Assembly: GCA_963698565.1 (NCBI GenBank) | Contig: CAVORH010000028.1 | Coordinates: 62,001-126,000, forward strand | Length of the DNA: 64,000 nucleotides | Origin: Sva-07 sp963698565 | GTDB lineage: Bacteria; Actinomycetota; Acidimicrobiia; Acidimicrobiales; Ilumatobacteraceae | Direction: 5' to 3' | Part shown: in pieces, positions 49,437-58,657 of the stretch | Numbering within the stretch: the first letter of the stretch is position 1 | Layout: the number at the start of each line of letters is the position of its first letter | Made by a program: the position numbers and the translations under genes | Notes under the pieces: model-generated | What the model saw: the letters and a program-made list of their open reading frames with translations, nothing else | What the model was told of the DNA's origin: nothing | The model's database searches: none

Positions 49437-50333
49437 TCAGGACATCCAGGCGAGGACGGCAGCCACGACATCCTCGCCGCGGTCGTCCTGGAGGAAGTGG
49501 CCGCCCGGCTCGAAGGTCTGGTGCGGTTGGCCGGCCGCTCCGGGGATGCGCTCCACGAAGGTGTGCTGGAGGTGACCGAGCACCATGTCGCCGGGCGTCC
49601 ACAGTGTCAGCACCGGCTTCGTCCACTGCTCCCACACCTCCCATGCCGCCCGGTTCGCCGGGACCGCCGGGTCGTCCGGGCCGGTCGGCACGAGCAACGG
49701 GAACTGGCGGGCACCGGCCATGTACGACTCGTCGGGAAACGGTGCCCGGTACGAATCGGCCTCGGGGTCGTTCAACTCCCGGGCGAGACACGCCCGTTGG
49801 AGCAGTGCGCCACAGTCCATCGGATCCATCGTCTGCGACACCTGCTGCCACATCATGAATCCGTCGCCCATCGGTTCACCCGCCGGCAGTGCCGTGTTGC
49901 CGATGACCACCCGGTCGAACCAGTCGGGGTGCTCGGCGATCATCCGCAGGCCGAGGAGCCCTCCCCAGTCCTGGACGAACACCGAGAAGCCGTCCGCCGG
50001 ACGATCGAGCCCGCCGACGAACGTCGTCAACCAGCGAACGTGGTTGGCGTAGGAGTAGTCGTCGCGGTTCGTCGGCTTGTCGGAACGCCCGAAGCCGATC
50101 AGATCGGGGGCGACGATGCGATACCCGGCGTCGACCAACGGCGGGATCATGCGGCGGTAGAGGTAGCTCCACGTGGGTTCGCCGTGCAGCAGCAGGAACG
50201 TGCCGGCATCGCCGGACCCCTCCTCGACGTACGCCATGCGAAGCCCCTCGACCTCGACGTACTTCGGCGTGTACGGGAACTCGAACAGGTCGTCGAAGCG
50301 GTGGTCGGGAGTGCGGACGAACGGGACGGTCAT
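49437..50333 (-). CDS. Haloalkane dehalogenase (alpha/beta hydrolase)
   Basis: A 298-aa hydrolase of HLD subfamily I, cleaving carbon-halogen bonds. Oxyanion-side HGEPTWSYLYR, nucleophile elbow VFVQDWGGLLG (Asp with adjacent halide-binding Trp), catalytic acid near TLWTPGDMVLG and His in GGHFLQDDRGED. These residues match DhlA-like enzymes closely. The start chosen is ATG 50333 (MTVPFVRTPDHRFDDL); ATG 50363 adds a short leader. An epoxide hydrolase is less likely because the nucleophile is followed by Trp in the HLD-I pattern. Natural substrate unknown. It is divergent from the GS-like gene. Confidence 0.9.
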   Translation of the reverse strand: MTVPFVRTPDHRFDDLFEFPYTPKYVEVEGLRMAYVEEGSGDAGTFLLLHGEPTWSYLYRRMIPPLVDAGYRIVAPDLIGFGRSDKPTNRDDYSYANHVRWLTTFVGGLDRPADGFSVFVQDWGGLLGLRMIAEHPDWFDRVVIGNTALPAGEPMGDGFMMWQQVSQTMDPMDCGALLQRACLARELNDPEADSYRAPFPDESYMAGARQFPLLVPTGPDDPAVPANRAAWEVWEQWTKPVLTLWTPGDMVLGHLQHTFVERIPGAAGQPHQTFEPGGHFLQDDRGEDVVAAVLAWMS

Positions 50334-50404
50334 CGTGCGAACCTCATCGTCCGAGCATGTCATGACGACGTCGACCCGAGCGACCGCTACTGTCCAGTGG
50401 CACC

Positions 50405-51754
50405 GTGACTCCCGACGATCTCCGCTCCCTGGTCAGCGCCGGCGAGGTCGACACGGTGCTGGCCGCCTTCACCGACGGTTACGGCCGCCTGCTGGGCAAG
50501 CGCATCGACGCCGCCTTCTTCGTCGATCACACGATCGGGCACGGAACCCATGCGTGCGACTACCTGCTGACGGTCGACATGGAGATGGAGCCCGTCGCCG
50601 GGTACGAGTACGCCAGCTGGGAGCTCGGCTACGGCGACTTCCACCTCGTGGCCGACCTCGCCACGCTGGCTCGCGCCGGTTGGACCGGCTCGTCGGCGAT
50701 CGTGCTGTGCGACGTCGTCGACGTCGAGACGCACGACCCCGTCCCGGTCGCTCCCCGGTCGATGCTCGCCACCCAGGTCGAGCGCGCCGCCGCACTCGGC
50801 TTCACCGTGAAGGCGGCATCGGAGCTGGAGTTCTTCCTCTTCGACGACTCCTACCGCGATGCACATCGCAAGGGGTATGCCGATCTCGAACCCGCCGGCT
50901 GGTACATCGAGGACTACCACCTGCTGCAGGGTGCCCGGGTCGAGGGGTACGTCGGTGCCGCCCGGCGGGCGCTCACCTCGACCGGGATCCCGGTCGAGAG
51001 TTCCAAGGGCGAGTGGGGACGCGGCCAGCACGAGCTGAACATCCGGTACGCCGACGTGTCGACCATGGCCGACCGTCACAGCCTGATGAAACATGCGATG
51101 AAGGAGTTGGCCGAATCGCAGGACGTCAGCGTCACGTTCATGGCGAAGCCCACCACCGACGAGGCGGGCAGCAGCAGCCATCTCCACCTCAGCCTGTGGG
51201 ATGCCGACGCCGAGACCAACGTCTTCGACGCCGGGGGCGAACGCAGCGACGTGTTCCGTTGGTTCCTGGGTGGGTGGATGGCCGGCACCGCCGACTTCAT
51301 GGCGTTCTACGCACCGACGGTCAACTCGTACAAGCGCTACGCCGACGGGTCGTGGGCGCCGACTCGCATCGCCTGGTCGCAGGACAATCGCACCGCCGGG
51401 TTCCGGGTGGTCGGCGAGGGCCCGAGCCTCCGGATCGAGTGCCGGATCCCCGGCGCCGACTGCAACCCGTACCTCGCCTACACCGCCGCGCTGGCCAGCG
51501 GACTCCGTGGCATCGAACAGCGGATCGAGCCCCCGCCCGCGTTCGAGGGCGACGTCTACGCAGCCGCCGACCTGCCACGCGTGCCCCGCACGCTCGAGCA
51601 CGCGACCGAGCGCTTCGCCACCAGCACGCTCGTGCGCGACACGCTCGGCACCGCGGTCACCGACCACTTCGTGAAGTTCTTCGAGGTCGAAGTCGAGGCC
51701 TTCCAGGCATCGGTGACCGACTGGGAACGCAAGCGCTACTTCGAACGGATCTGA
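50405..51754 (+). CDS. Glutamine synthetase-family ligase
   Basis: A 449-aa GS-fold protein from GTG 50405. Beta-grasp domain (DGYGRLLGKRIDAAFFVDH), then the catalytic domain with SELEFFLF (metal Glu), GRGQHELNIRYAD, TFMAKPTTDEAGSSSHLHLS and RFRVVGEGPSLRIECRIPGAD-like nucleotide region (GPSLRIECRIPGADCNPYLA). The weak adenylylation-site region and the GSSSHLH variant place it with catabolic or amine-specific GS relatives (gamma-glutamyl-polyamine or ethanolamine types) rather than GlnA1. Its last 19 bp overlap the end of the convergent GH13 gene. Confidence 0.87.
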   Translation: MTPDDLRSLVSAGEVDTVLAAFTDGYGRLLGKRIDAAFFVDHTIGHGTHACDYLLTVDMEMEPVAGYEYASWELGYGDFHLVADLATLARAGWTGSSAIVLCDVVDVETHDPVPVAPRSMLATQVERAAALGFTVKAASELEFFLFDDSYRDAHRKGYADLEPAGWYIEDYHLLQGARVEGYVGAARRALTSTGIPVESSKGEWGRGQHELNIRYADVSTMADRHSLMKHAMKELAESQDVSVTFMAKPTTDEAGSSSHLHLSLWDADAETNVFDAGGERSDVFRWFLGGWMAGTADFMAFYAPTVNSYKRYADGSWAPTRIAWSQDNRTAGFRVVGEGPSLRIECRIPGADCNPYLAYTAALASGLRGIEQRIEPPPAFEGDVYAAADLPRVPRTLEHATERFATSTLVRDTLGTAVTDHFVKFFEVEVEAFQASVTDWERKRYFERI

Positions 51755-53310
51755 TCCGGGGCTGCTCGGCGGCTGAGCACCACGGCTTCGTCCGCGCCCA
51801 ACTCCGAACTCGGGCCGATGCGAGTGTCCGACGTCGAGAGGAGCACCTCGACGTCGCTTCCGCCGAGGTCGGCGGGCCACGGCGCCGGCGTCGCCGTGAC
51901 GTTGACGAGGGTCGTGACGACGTCGTCGTCCAGCCGCCGATCGAACCTGATCGTGGCGCCGTCGAGCGGCGCGATGTCCATGCTCCCTCGACGCAACACG
52001 GCGAGTCGGCGTCGCAGGTCGAGCAGTCGGCGGTACAGCGAGTGCATCGAGCCCGCGGTGTCGACCTGGACGTCGGCGGCGTGGGTCGCGGCGTTCGCCG
52101 GAAAGGGCAGCCAGGGTCGCGTCGGCCAACCGTGGCCCGTCTCCGCGTCGCCGTCAGCGGTCCACGGAATCGGCGCACGGCACCCGTCACGGCCGTCGGG
52201 GTCGACGATGCGGTCGTCCGGTACCACGGCGTCCTCCAGACCCAGTTCCTCGCCGGCGTACAGGAACGGCGTACCGCGGGCGGTCAGTGCCACGACCGCC
52301 GCGGCGCGAGCCCGCGCCTCGCTGCCGTAGCGGGAGCGGTGTCGGACCTGGTCGTGGTTCGACAGGACGAACGTGGGCCAGCGCGGTTCGGCGAAGTCGT
52401 CCTCCATCTTCGCCAGCGCCTCACCCATGCGATCCGCCTCCCACGGCGAATGCAGCGGACGGAAGTCGAACGACAGGTGCAATTCCGGTGCGTCCGGTGT
52501 GCCGACGTACGACGCGCTCTCGCCGTCGCGGAGCAGGTAGACCTCGCCGACCATCATCGGCTCGTGGTCGTACCCGTCGAGGAGCGACCGGATCCTGCGC
52601 AGCAGTTCGTGGCCGAACGGCCGGTCGGTGGCGAGGAGCGGGAACTTCCAGAACGGATCGGGGAGGTCGGGGACGTCGGTGCCCTTGCCGATCAGGTTGA
52701 CCACGTCGGCCCGGAACCCGTCGACGCCGCGGTCGAGCCAGTAGCGCAGCGTGGCGTGCATCGCCGCCTCCACCTCGGGGTTCGCCCAGTTGAGGTCGGG
52801 CTGCTCCGCGAGGAACAGGTGGAGGTACGACTGGTCGGTGGCCTCGTCGTGCGTCCACGCGGGCACCTGCTTGAACATCGCGTTCCAGTTGTTCGGTGGC
52901 GACCCGTCGGGGCGACGGTCCTTCCAGACGTACCAGTCACGTTTCGGGTCGTCACGCGACGATCGCGACTCGACGAACCACGGGTGCTGGTCCGAGGAGT
53001 GGTTCGGCACCCAGTCGAGCAGCAGCCGCATGCCACGTTGATGGCACCCTGCGACCAGCGCATCGAAGTCGGCATCGTCACCGAACACCGGGTCGATGCC
53101 GCAGTAGTCGGCGACGTCGTAGCCGAAGTCGCGCATCGGCGAGGTGAAGATCGGCGAGAGCCACAGCGCGTCCACGCCGAGATCGGCGAGGTAGTCGAGC
53201 TTGCCGGTGATCCCCGCCAGATCGCCAACGCCGTCGCCGTTCGCGTCAGCGAACGACCGGGGGTAGATCTGGTAGACGACGGCCTCGCGCCACCACGGGA
53301 TGTCGATCAT
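51736..53310 (-). CDS. GH13 alpha-glucosidase / alpha-amylase family enzyme
   Basis: A 524-aa GH13 enzyme. Family regions: start WWREAVVYQIYPRSFADANG, region I DWVPNHSS, region II DGFRADVVNLIG (nucleophile Asp), region III MMVGEVYL (acid/base Glu) and region IV VLSNHDQVRHR. The QxPDLNWxNP (EQPDLNWANP) segment is typical of oligo-1,6-glucosidase/alpha-glucosidase subfamilies (GH13_23/30-like). No signal peptide, so cytoplasmic. Its ATG at 53310 overlaps the stop of the PhyH gene, giving one transcript. Confidence 0.92.
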   Translation of the reverse strand: MIDIPWWREAVVYQIYPRSFADANGDGVGDLAGITGKLDYLADLGVDALWLSPIFTSPMRDFGYDVADYCGIDPVFGDDADFDALVAGCHQRGMRLLLDWVPNHSSDQHPWFVESRSSRDDPKRDWYVWKDRRPDGSPPNNWNAMFKQVPAWTHDEATDQSYLHLFLAEQPDLNWANPEVEAAMHATLRYWLDRGVDGFRADVVNLIGKGTDVPDLPDPFWKFPLLATDRPFGHELLRRIRSLLDGYDHEPMMVGEVYLLRDGESASYVGTPDAPELHLSFDFRPLHSPWEADRMGEALAKMEDDFAEPRWPTFVLSNHDQVRHRSRYGSEARARAAAVVALTARGTPFLYAGEELGLEDAVVPDDRIVDPDGRDGCRAPIPWTADGDAETGHGWPTRPWLPFPANAATHAADVQVDTAGSMHSLYRRLLDLRRRLAVLRRGSMDIAPLDGATIRFDRRLDDDVVTTLVNVTATPAPWPADLGGSDVEVLLSTSDTRIGPSSELGADEAVVLSRRAAPDQIRSK

Positions 53311-54092
53311 TCGACGCCCACCAGCGGGTTCAGGTCGCTCGCAGCGAGTTCGCCGGGCTCGATGTTGCGGAGCCACACGAGCCGGTCGAGCTTCTGGCCG
53401 TCGTTGGCCGGTTCGAGCACCCGGGCGCCGTCGGCGAACCAGATCACGGTCATCACCTCACGATCATGGCCGGTGAGGTTCGGATTCGCGCGGTGCAGCG
53501 TCCAGCCGAGATGAAAGCTGGCGTCTCCGGCGCGCATCGAACCGGTCGACTTCCGGGCGATGTCGGCCTCGGCCAGGTACCGGTCGTAGAAGGCGTCGGC
53601 CTCGTCGGAGATCGCCTCGTCGCCGATCGGACCACGGTGCGTGCCGACGGCGAACTCGAGGTCACCCATCTCGGGCTCGACATCGTGGAGCGGCAGCCAC
53701 ATCGTGATCGTGCGGTCGGTGTCGAGCGGCCAGTACCACTGATCCTGATGCCACGGCGTGTGGCCGCCGCCGGCCACCTTGAACAGCGCCTGGTCGTGGT
53801 ACACCCGCACGGCATCGACGCCGAGGAGGGCTGCCGCCGTCCGAGCGAGTTCCGGGTGCAGGGTGATTTCGCTGACCGCCGCGTCTGACTGCCACAGGTT
53901 CATGTATTGATCGAATGCCGCCTGGTAGGTCTCGTTGCCGGGCGGGAGTTCGACCTTGAACGCCGTCGGCAGCGCGCCGTTCACCAGCGCTCGGAATCGC
54001 TCGACCGAGTCGGTGTCGAGCAGACCGCGCACGATCACCTGTCCGTCGCGCTCGAGTTCCTCGGCTTCGTGACGAAGATCGCCGCACCTCAT
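53307..54092 (-). CDS. Phytanoyl-CoA dioxygenase family (PhyH) oxygenase
   Basis: A 261-aa Fe(II)/2-oxoglutarate oxygenase. Iron ligands fit HQD in TPWHQDQWYWPLD and a distal His in GWTLHRANPN; MWLPLHDVEPEMGDLEFAVG is the PhyH strand between them. Start ATG 54092 (MRCGDLRHEAEELERDGQV), which fits the family helix; a longer frame starts at 54155. The substrate is unknown, and its coupling to a GH13 enzyme is unusual. Its gene is divergent from GH92. Confidence 0.86.
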   Translation of the reverse strand: MRCGDLRHEAEELERDGQVIVRGLLDTDSVERFRALVNGALPTAFKVELPPGNETYQAAFDQYMNLWQSDAAVSEITLHPELARTAAALLGVDAVRVYHDQALFKVAGGGHTPWHQDQWYWPLDTDRTITMWLPLHDVEPEMGDLEFAVGTHRGPIGDEAISDEADAFYDRYLAEADIARKSTGSMRAGDASFHLGWTLHRANPNLTGHDREVMTVIWFADGARVLEPANDGQKLDRLVWLRNIEPGELAASDLNPLVGVE

Positions 54093-54233
54093 CACCCCAG
54101 TCTGACCACTCGGCCGAGACCGATCGAATTCGCACGGTTCACGGCTCGGAAACACCCAGGGAACATTCGCTTCCTACGGTGCGGACATGTCGAGGGAGGA
54201 CGACCGCGCACACGGCCGACGGGAGCGCGCCCG

Positions 54234-56519
54234 GTGATCGACGCAGTCGACCCGTTCATCGGGACCGACGTGACCTCGCTCGCTCCCCCGAATGGCCTGG
54301 CGGCCACGTGGTGGTGGCCGAAGCCACAGGTGGGCAACACGCACCCGGGAGCGGTGTCGCCACTCGGGATGGTGTCGGCGTGTGCGTACTCCGGCGCCTA
54401 TCCGACCGGCTACGGCGTCCACGATCTCAGCACCGAGGGCGTCCCGACAGCGTTGTACGACCGGCTCATGGCGTCGGGGTTCACCCACTTCCAGCAGTCG
54501 GGGACCGGCGCGATCAGGAAGTACTACAACTACTTCCGCGTGTCGCCGATGGTCGACCCGCTCGACGACCTCGACACCCTCTGGAGTCTCCGCGACGAGG
54601 CGGCGAGCCCCGGCTACTACGCCGCCACCCTGAGTTCGGGCATCAGGTGCGAGCTGACCGTCGGGCCGAAGAGCGCCGTCCACCGCTACACGTTCCCCGC
54701 CCACGCGGACGCACGGCTCGTGATCGACTTCTCACTCGGCGGGCTGGCGATCGAGCACGGCCGCACCGTGCCGACGCGGGCGCACCTCCGGACCCTCGAG
54801 CCCGGCGTCGCCCAGGGCGAGGTGGTCGTCGAGGGTGCACCGCTCGCCGTCCACATCGAGTGCGATCACGCCGACTGGCGCCAGATGCTCTGGTACGACC
54901 AGCGCCTCATGCCCGGCGGAACCCAGCTCGACTTCGACTCGATCCGTCCGACGACCCTGCGTCCCTTCGGGCTGTTGCTGCGGGGACCGACACGGGCAGG
55001 CCAGGCCATCGAACTCCGCTTCGGCTTCTCCCTGCGCGGCGTCGAACAGGCCCGCACGAACCTCTACGCCGACTGCGGACCCGACCGGTCGAGTTTCGAG
55101 CAGCGGCGCGCCGCGACCCGTTCCCTCTGGGCCGATCGACTGGATGCGATCCGTGTCGAGACGACGTCGAGCGAACGCGAAACCGTGTTCTCCACCGCGC
55201 TGTACCACTCCCTGGTCAAGCCGTGCTTCGCTCCCGACGAGAGCCCCTTCTGGCCATCGGACGGACCGTTCGTGTTCGACCTCGCGACGATGTGGGACAT
55301 CTACCGCACGCAGCTCCCGCTGCTGACCGCCCTCGACCCCGCCCGGGCGGTCGAACTCGCAACAGCGCTGATCACCGTGTGCGAGGAGGAGGGCAACCTG
55401 CCGATCGGCTACCGGATGGCGCGTGGCGCCGACCGATTCTCCCGTCAGGGCAGCGCGCTCGCCCACACCTTCCTGGCCGACGTGTGCGAACTCGGCCTGC
55501 CCGGCATCGACTGGGACTGGGCGCTCGTGCACATGCACAACGACCTGCGCCGCAACTACGGCGAGGAGTTCCTCGAACGCGGACTCGCGCATCCGATCAC
55601 CCACACGCTCGACATCGCGTTCGGCTATCACTGCACGGCGCGGGTCGCTCGGCACATCGGCGACGATGCGCTGGCCGACCAACTCGACGTGCTCGCGGCT
55701 CGTTGGGTGCGGGCGTTCGACCCCGACACCGGCCTCCTGATCGACTCGACGTTCTACGAGGGCGGTCGGTGGAACTACTCGTTCCGACTCCTCCACGACA
55801 TGGCGGCGAGGATCGACCTCGCCGGCGGCGAGCAGCGGTTCATCGACCTGCTCGACCGATTCTTCGGTTTCGACGAACCACCGGTGAAGCAGTTGGGGGT
55901 GTCGCCGGACGCCGAACAGCTCGCCGCGGGGTACGCCCTCGACCGGTTCGAAGGCCTCAACAACGAACCGGACATGGAAGCGCCGTGGGCCTACCACTAC
56001 GTCGGGCGACCCGACCGGACGGCCGATGTCGTGCACGCGGTGATCAACAACCAGTTCGGCACCGGGCGGGGCGGCTTGCCGGGCAACGACGACTCCGGCG
56101 GGCTGAGCTCGTGGTACGTCTGGGCGTCGATCGGGCTGTTCCCCGTGGCCGGACAACAGCTGTTCCTGGTGAACGCCCCCTCGTTCGCTCAGACACGCAT
56201 CGACGTGGGCAGCGCCACCTTCGTGGTGGAGACCACCGGGTTCGTCGAACCGGAGCCCGATGGCCCCGTCCAGTACGTCCGTGGCGCGACCCTCGACGGG
56301 ATCACGCTCGACCGCACCTGGATCACCGCCGCAGAACTCCATCGTGGCGGCGTCCTCCATCTCGAACTCGGCAGCGAGCCCGCTGGCTGGGGCACCGGGT
56401 GCCGACCGCCGTCGTCGTCGACCACCGGCCCGTCCACCACCAGCCCGTCCACCACCAGCCCGACCACCACCACGTCCGCGACCAGCGGGCAGTCGACCAG
56501 CAAGGAGTCCGTTCGATGA
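54234..56519 (+). CDS. GH92-like alpha-mannosidase
   Basis: A 761-aa protein starting at GTG 54234 (VIDAVDPFIGTDVTS). It follows the GH92 plan: VDPFIGT opening, GNTHPGAVSPLGMVSACAYS, then an (alpha/alpha)6 barrel with ALYHSLVKPCFAPDES, FDLATMWDIYRTQLPLLTAL, EEEGNLPIGYRMARGADRFS and PGNDDSGGLSSWYVWASIGL, plus IGLFPVAGQQLFLV. GH92 enzymes are calcium-dependent exo-mannosidases. There is no signal peptide, yet the last 40 residues are Ser/Thr-rich (STTGPSTTSPSTTSPTTTTS). The ATG of the GT4 gene overlaps its stop. Confidence 0.88.
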   Translation: MIDAVDPFIGTDVTSLAPPNGLAATWWWPKPQVGNTHPGAVSPLGMVSACAYSGAYPTGYGVHDLSTEGVPTALYDRLMASGFTHFQQSGTGAIRKYYNYFRVSPMVDPLDDLDTLWSLRDEAASPGYYAATLSSGIRCELTVGPKSAVHRYTFPAHADARLVIDFSLGGLAIEHGRTVPTRAHLRTLEPGVAQGEVVVEGAPLAVHIECDHADWRQMLWYDQRLMPGGTQLDFDSIRPTTLRPFGLLLRGPTRAGQAIELRFGFSLRGVEQARTNLYADCGPDRSSFEQRRAATRSLWADRLDAIRVETTSSERETVFSTALYHSLVKPCFAPDESPFWPSDGPFVFDLATMWDIYRTQLPLLTALDPARAVELATALITVCEEEGNLPIGYRMARGADRFSRQGSALAHTFLADVCELGLPGIDWDWALVHMHNDLRRNYGEEFLERGLAHPITHTLDIAFGYHCTARVARHIGDDALADQLDVLAARWVRAFDPDTGLLIDSTFYEGGRWNYSFRLLHDMAARIDLAGGEQRFIDLLDRFFGFDEPPVKQLGVSPDAEQLAAGYALDRFEGLNNEPDMEAPWAYHYVGRPDRTADVVHAVINNQFGTGRGGLPGNDDSGGLSSWYVWASIGLFPVAGQQLFLVNAPSFAQTRIDVGSATFVVETTGFVEPEPDGPVQYVRGATLDGITLDRTWITAAELHRGGVLHLELGSEPAGWGTGCRPPSSSTTGPSTTSPSTTSPTTTTSATSGQSTSKESVR

Positions 56520-57820
56520 CGACATCCGCTTCCGAACCACCGACACCGGGGCGACGGCTGGTGATCGTCGTACGGGCCGACCCCGTGATCTGCGGCCACA
56601 GCGGCGAGGCACGCAATCTCGCCGAGGTCGCGCTGCATCGCGGGTTCGACGACGTCCGCATCGTCACCTGGCCGATCCCCACACTGCAGGCCGCCGGGCT
56701 TCCGCTCAAGCCGCTCGACTCGGTGCTCCCCTACAGCCCGGGCATCACCGTCGAACGGCCCGACCCGGTCGGCGACTACAAGGTGCCCGACGCCCGCTAC
56801 TTCTCGGGCATGGTCGGCCGCCTCGTCGAGTTGTTCACCGACGGCGTGCCGACCGTGTGCATGTCGCTGTACCTCACGCCCCACGCGACCGCCGTCAACG
56901 ATGCCCGCGCGATCGCCGGCGCCACCGGGCTGCCGATGAACCTCGTCACGATCGCCGAGGCGGTCGGATCCGACATCACCAACGTCGTGCGGACATCGGT
57001 TGAAGAGGGCCTGTTCGGTGCGGCGGCGCAGGTGTTCACGACCTACCTCGCGAACGATCACTGCGTCGCCGTGTCGGAGTACACCAAGGAACTGATCGTG
57101 GAGTCCGCGGCCATGATCGACGCTCGCCACGGCACCACGTTCGCCGCCCAGTGCCAGCGACGAGTGGAGATCTCCTACCCGGCGATCGACAGTCGGCGAT
57201 TCACCGACGTCGACCACGACGGACTCCCCGAGGTGCTCGCCCGTCGCGGCCTGCATCGCGACGGCTACGTGCTGTTCCTGTCACGCGTCACCAAGGCGAA
57301 GGGGGTCGACGACCTCATCGACGGCTACGCGGCGAGCCACAGCGCCGACCTCATGCCGCTCGTCATCGCCGGAACCGGTCCGGAGGCCGAGGCGCTGCGC
57401 GCCCGTGCCGAGTCGTCGACGGCGGCGGATCGAATCATGTTCTTCGACGACGTCGACGACGACGAGAAGACCTTCCTGATGGCCGGGAGCGCGGCGTACG
57501 TCCTGGCGAGCAAGCCCCGGCCGGAGTTCGTCGAGACGTTCGGCATCGCGCTCGTCGAGAAGATGCTCGCCGGCGGCGGCCCGGTGATCACGACCGCCAC
57601 CGGCGGCATCCCCGAAGCGGTCGGGGACCACGCGACGATCGTGCCGGTCGGCGATCCCGTCAGCATCGCGAAGGCGTTGGACGATGCGATCCTGCGCACC
57701 TCCGCCGAGCAACGAACCGCCCGCGCCGACGCTGCTCGCGCCCACGCCATGCAGTTCGACCGCGTCAACGTGTTCGACGCCCTCTTCGACCGCCTCGACG
57801 ACCGCACCGCCGCCGCCTGA
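56516..57820 (+). CDS. GT4-family glycosyltransferase
   Basis: A 434-aa GT-B-fold enzyme. The N-terminal domain opens VIVVRADPVICGHSGEARNL, AEVALHRGFDDVRIVTWPIP. The C-terminal nucleotide-sugar domain has VLFLSRVTKAKGVDDLIDGY, LVIAGTGPEAEAL, FETFGIALVEKMLAGGGPVI and the terminal TATGGIPEAV, with the acidic EFVETFGIALVE pair expected of retaining GT4 enzymes. Donor and acceptor unknown. ATG 56516 overlaps the GH92 stop by 4 bp, pairing synthesis and trimming of a glycan or solute (inference). Confidence 0.88.
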   Translation: MTTSASEPPTPGRRLVIVVRADPVICGHSGEARNLAEVALHRGFDDVRIVTWPIPTLQAAGLPLKPLDSVLPYSPGITVERPDPVGDYKVPDARYFSGMVGRLVELFTDGVPTVCMSLYLTPHATAVNDARAIAGATGLPMNLVTIAEAVGSDITNVVRTSVEEGLFGAAAQVFTTYLANDHCVAVSEYTKELIVESAAMIDARHGTTFAAQCQRRVEISYPAIDSRRFTDVDHDGLPEVLARRGLHRDGYVLFLSRVTKAKGVDDLIDGYAASHSADLMPLVIAGTGPEAEALRARAESSTAADRIMFFDDVDDDEKTFLMAGSAAYVLASKPRPEFVETFGIALVEKMLAGGGPVITTATGGIPEAVGDHATIVPVGDPVSIAKALDDAILRTSAEQRTARADAARAHAMQFDRVNVFDALFDRLDDRTAAA

Positions 57821-57821
57821 C

Positions 57822-57889
57822 ACCCCAAGAACCCGAAAAATGCCCCAATCTGCGCGCTGGGCGCGACGAACCGGGCATTTTTCTGGGGT
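57822..57889. terminator. Bidirectional intergenic hairpin
   Basis: ACCCCAAGAACCCGAAAAATGC pairs with GGGCATTTTTCTGGGGT around a GC-rich centre, between the convergent GT4 and nitroreductase genes. Both arms carry A5 or T5 runs, giving U-tracts in either direction. Distinct from families A-C. Confidence 0.82.
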
Positions 57890-57901
57890 TGTGGGGGCGG
57901 G

Positions 57902-58552
57902 TCAGACGAAGCGGGCGAAGACCTCGAGGGGTTCACGCTCGGTGGTGAGGGCGTTGATCGGGGCGTCGGGGTCGGCGTGGCCGATGGCGACGCCGCAGAA
58001 GATGCGTTGCTCGGGCGGGGCGCCGACGAACTCGGTCACCGCCTGCTCGTAGACCGCCCAGGCCTCCTGCGGGCACGTGTCGAGACCCGCCTCCTGGGCG
58101 AGCAGCATGAACGTCTGCAGGAACATCCCGAGGTCGGACCACTGCGGCGGCCCCATGATCCGGTCGATGAAGCAGAAGATCGCCGCGGGGGCGCCGAAGA
58201 AGTCGAGGTTCTTCGCGAACTGGGCGAGGCGCCCGGCCTTGTCCTCCCGGGCGATGCCGAGGGTGGCGTACATGTCCTCGCCGATCTTGAACCGCGACGA
58301 CCGGTAGGGCTCGTGCAGCGGGGAGGGATAGATGTCGTAGGCCGGCGGCTCGACCGGCCGATCGGCGAGGAACTCGCGGAAGCGGGCCATCGAGTCGCCG
58401 TTGACGACGTAGATGCGCCACGGTTGGACGTTGCCGCCCGACGGCGCACGCGACGCGACGGTCAGCAACTCCGCGATCGTCGCGTCGGACACCGGGTCGG
58501 GGAGGAAGGCCCGGACCGACTTGCGGGCGAGGACGGCATCGGTGACGTTCAT
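57902..58552 (-). CDS. Nitroreductase-family FMN oxidoreductase
   Basis: A 216-aa protein from ATG 58552 (MNVTDAVLARKSVRAFLPDP). FMN-binding RKSVRAF and SRAPSGGNVQPWRIYVV, then FGAPAAIFCFIDRIMGPPQW, LGMFLQTFMLLAQEAGLDTC and IFCGVAIGHADPDAPIN identify the family. It reduces nitro or quinone compounds with NAD(P)H, or may have another role; substrate unknown. Larger frames upstream are shadow. Confidence 0.9.
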   Translation of the reverse strand: MNVTDAVLARKSVRAFLPDPVSDATIAELLTVASRAPSGGNVQPWRIYVVNGDSMARFREFLADRPVEPPAYDIYPSPLHEPYRSSRFKIGEDMYATLGIAREDKAGRLAQFAKNLDFFGAPAAIFCFIDRIMGPPQWSDLGMFLQTFMLLAQEAGLDTCPQEAWAVYEQAVTEFVGAPPEQRIFCGVAIGHADPDAPINALTTEREPLEVFARFV

Positions 58553-58657
58553 CGCCGCAGTCTGGCGGGTCGGCGCGGCGAACGGCGATGCGATCGCCGA
58601 AACGTGCAGGTCGCCCCGACGGGAATCCGCACACGGACGGTGTCGTAGGGTCGGGCG

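Noticed and set aside
50173..53514. A 1113-aa plus-strand frame covering the GS and GH13 loci
   Set aside because: Low-complexity Arg-rich composition with no motif, overlapping two well-supported genes.
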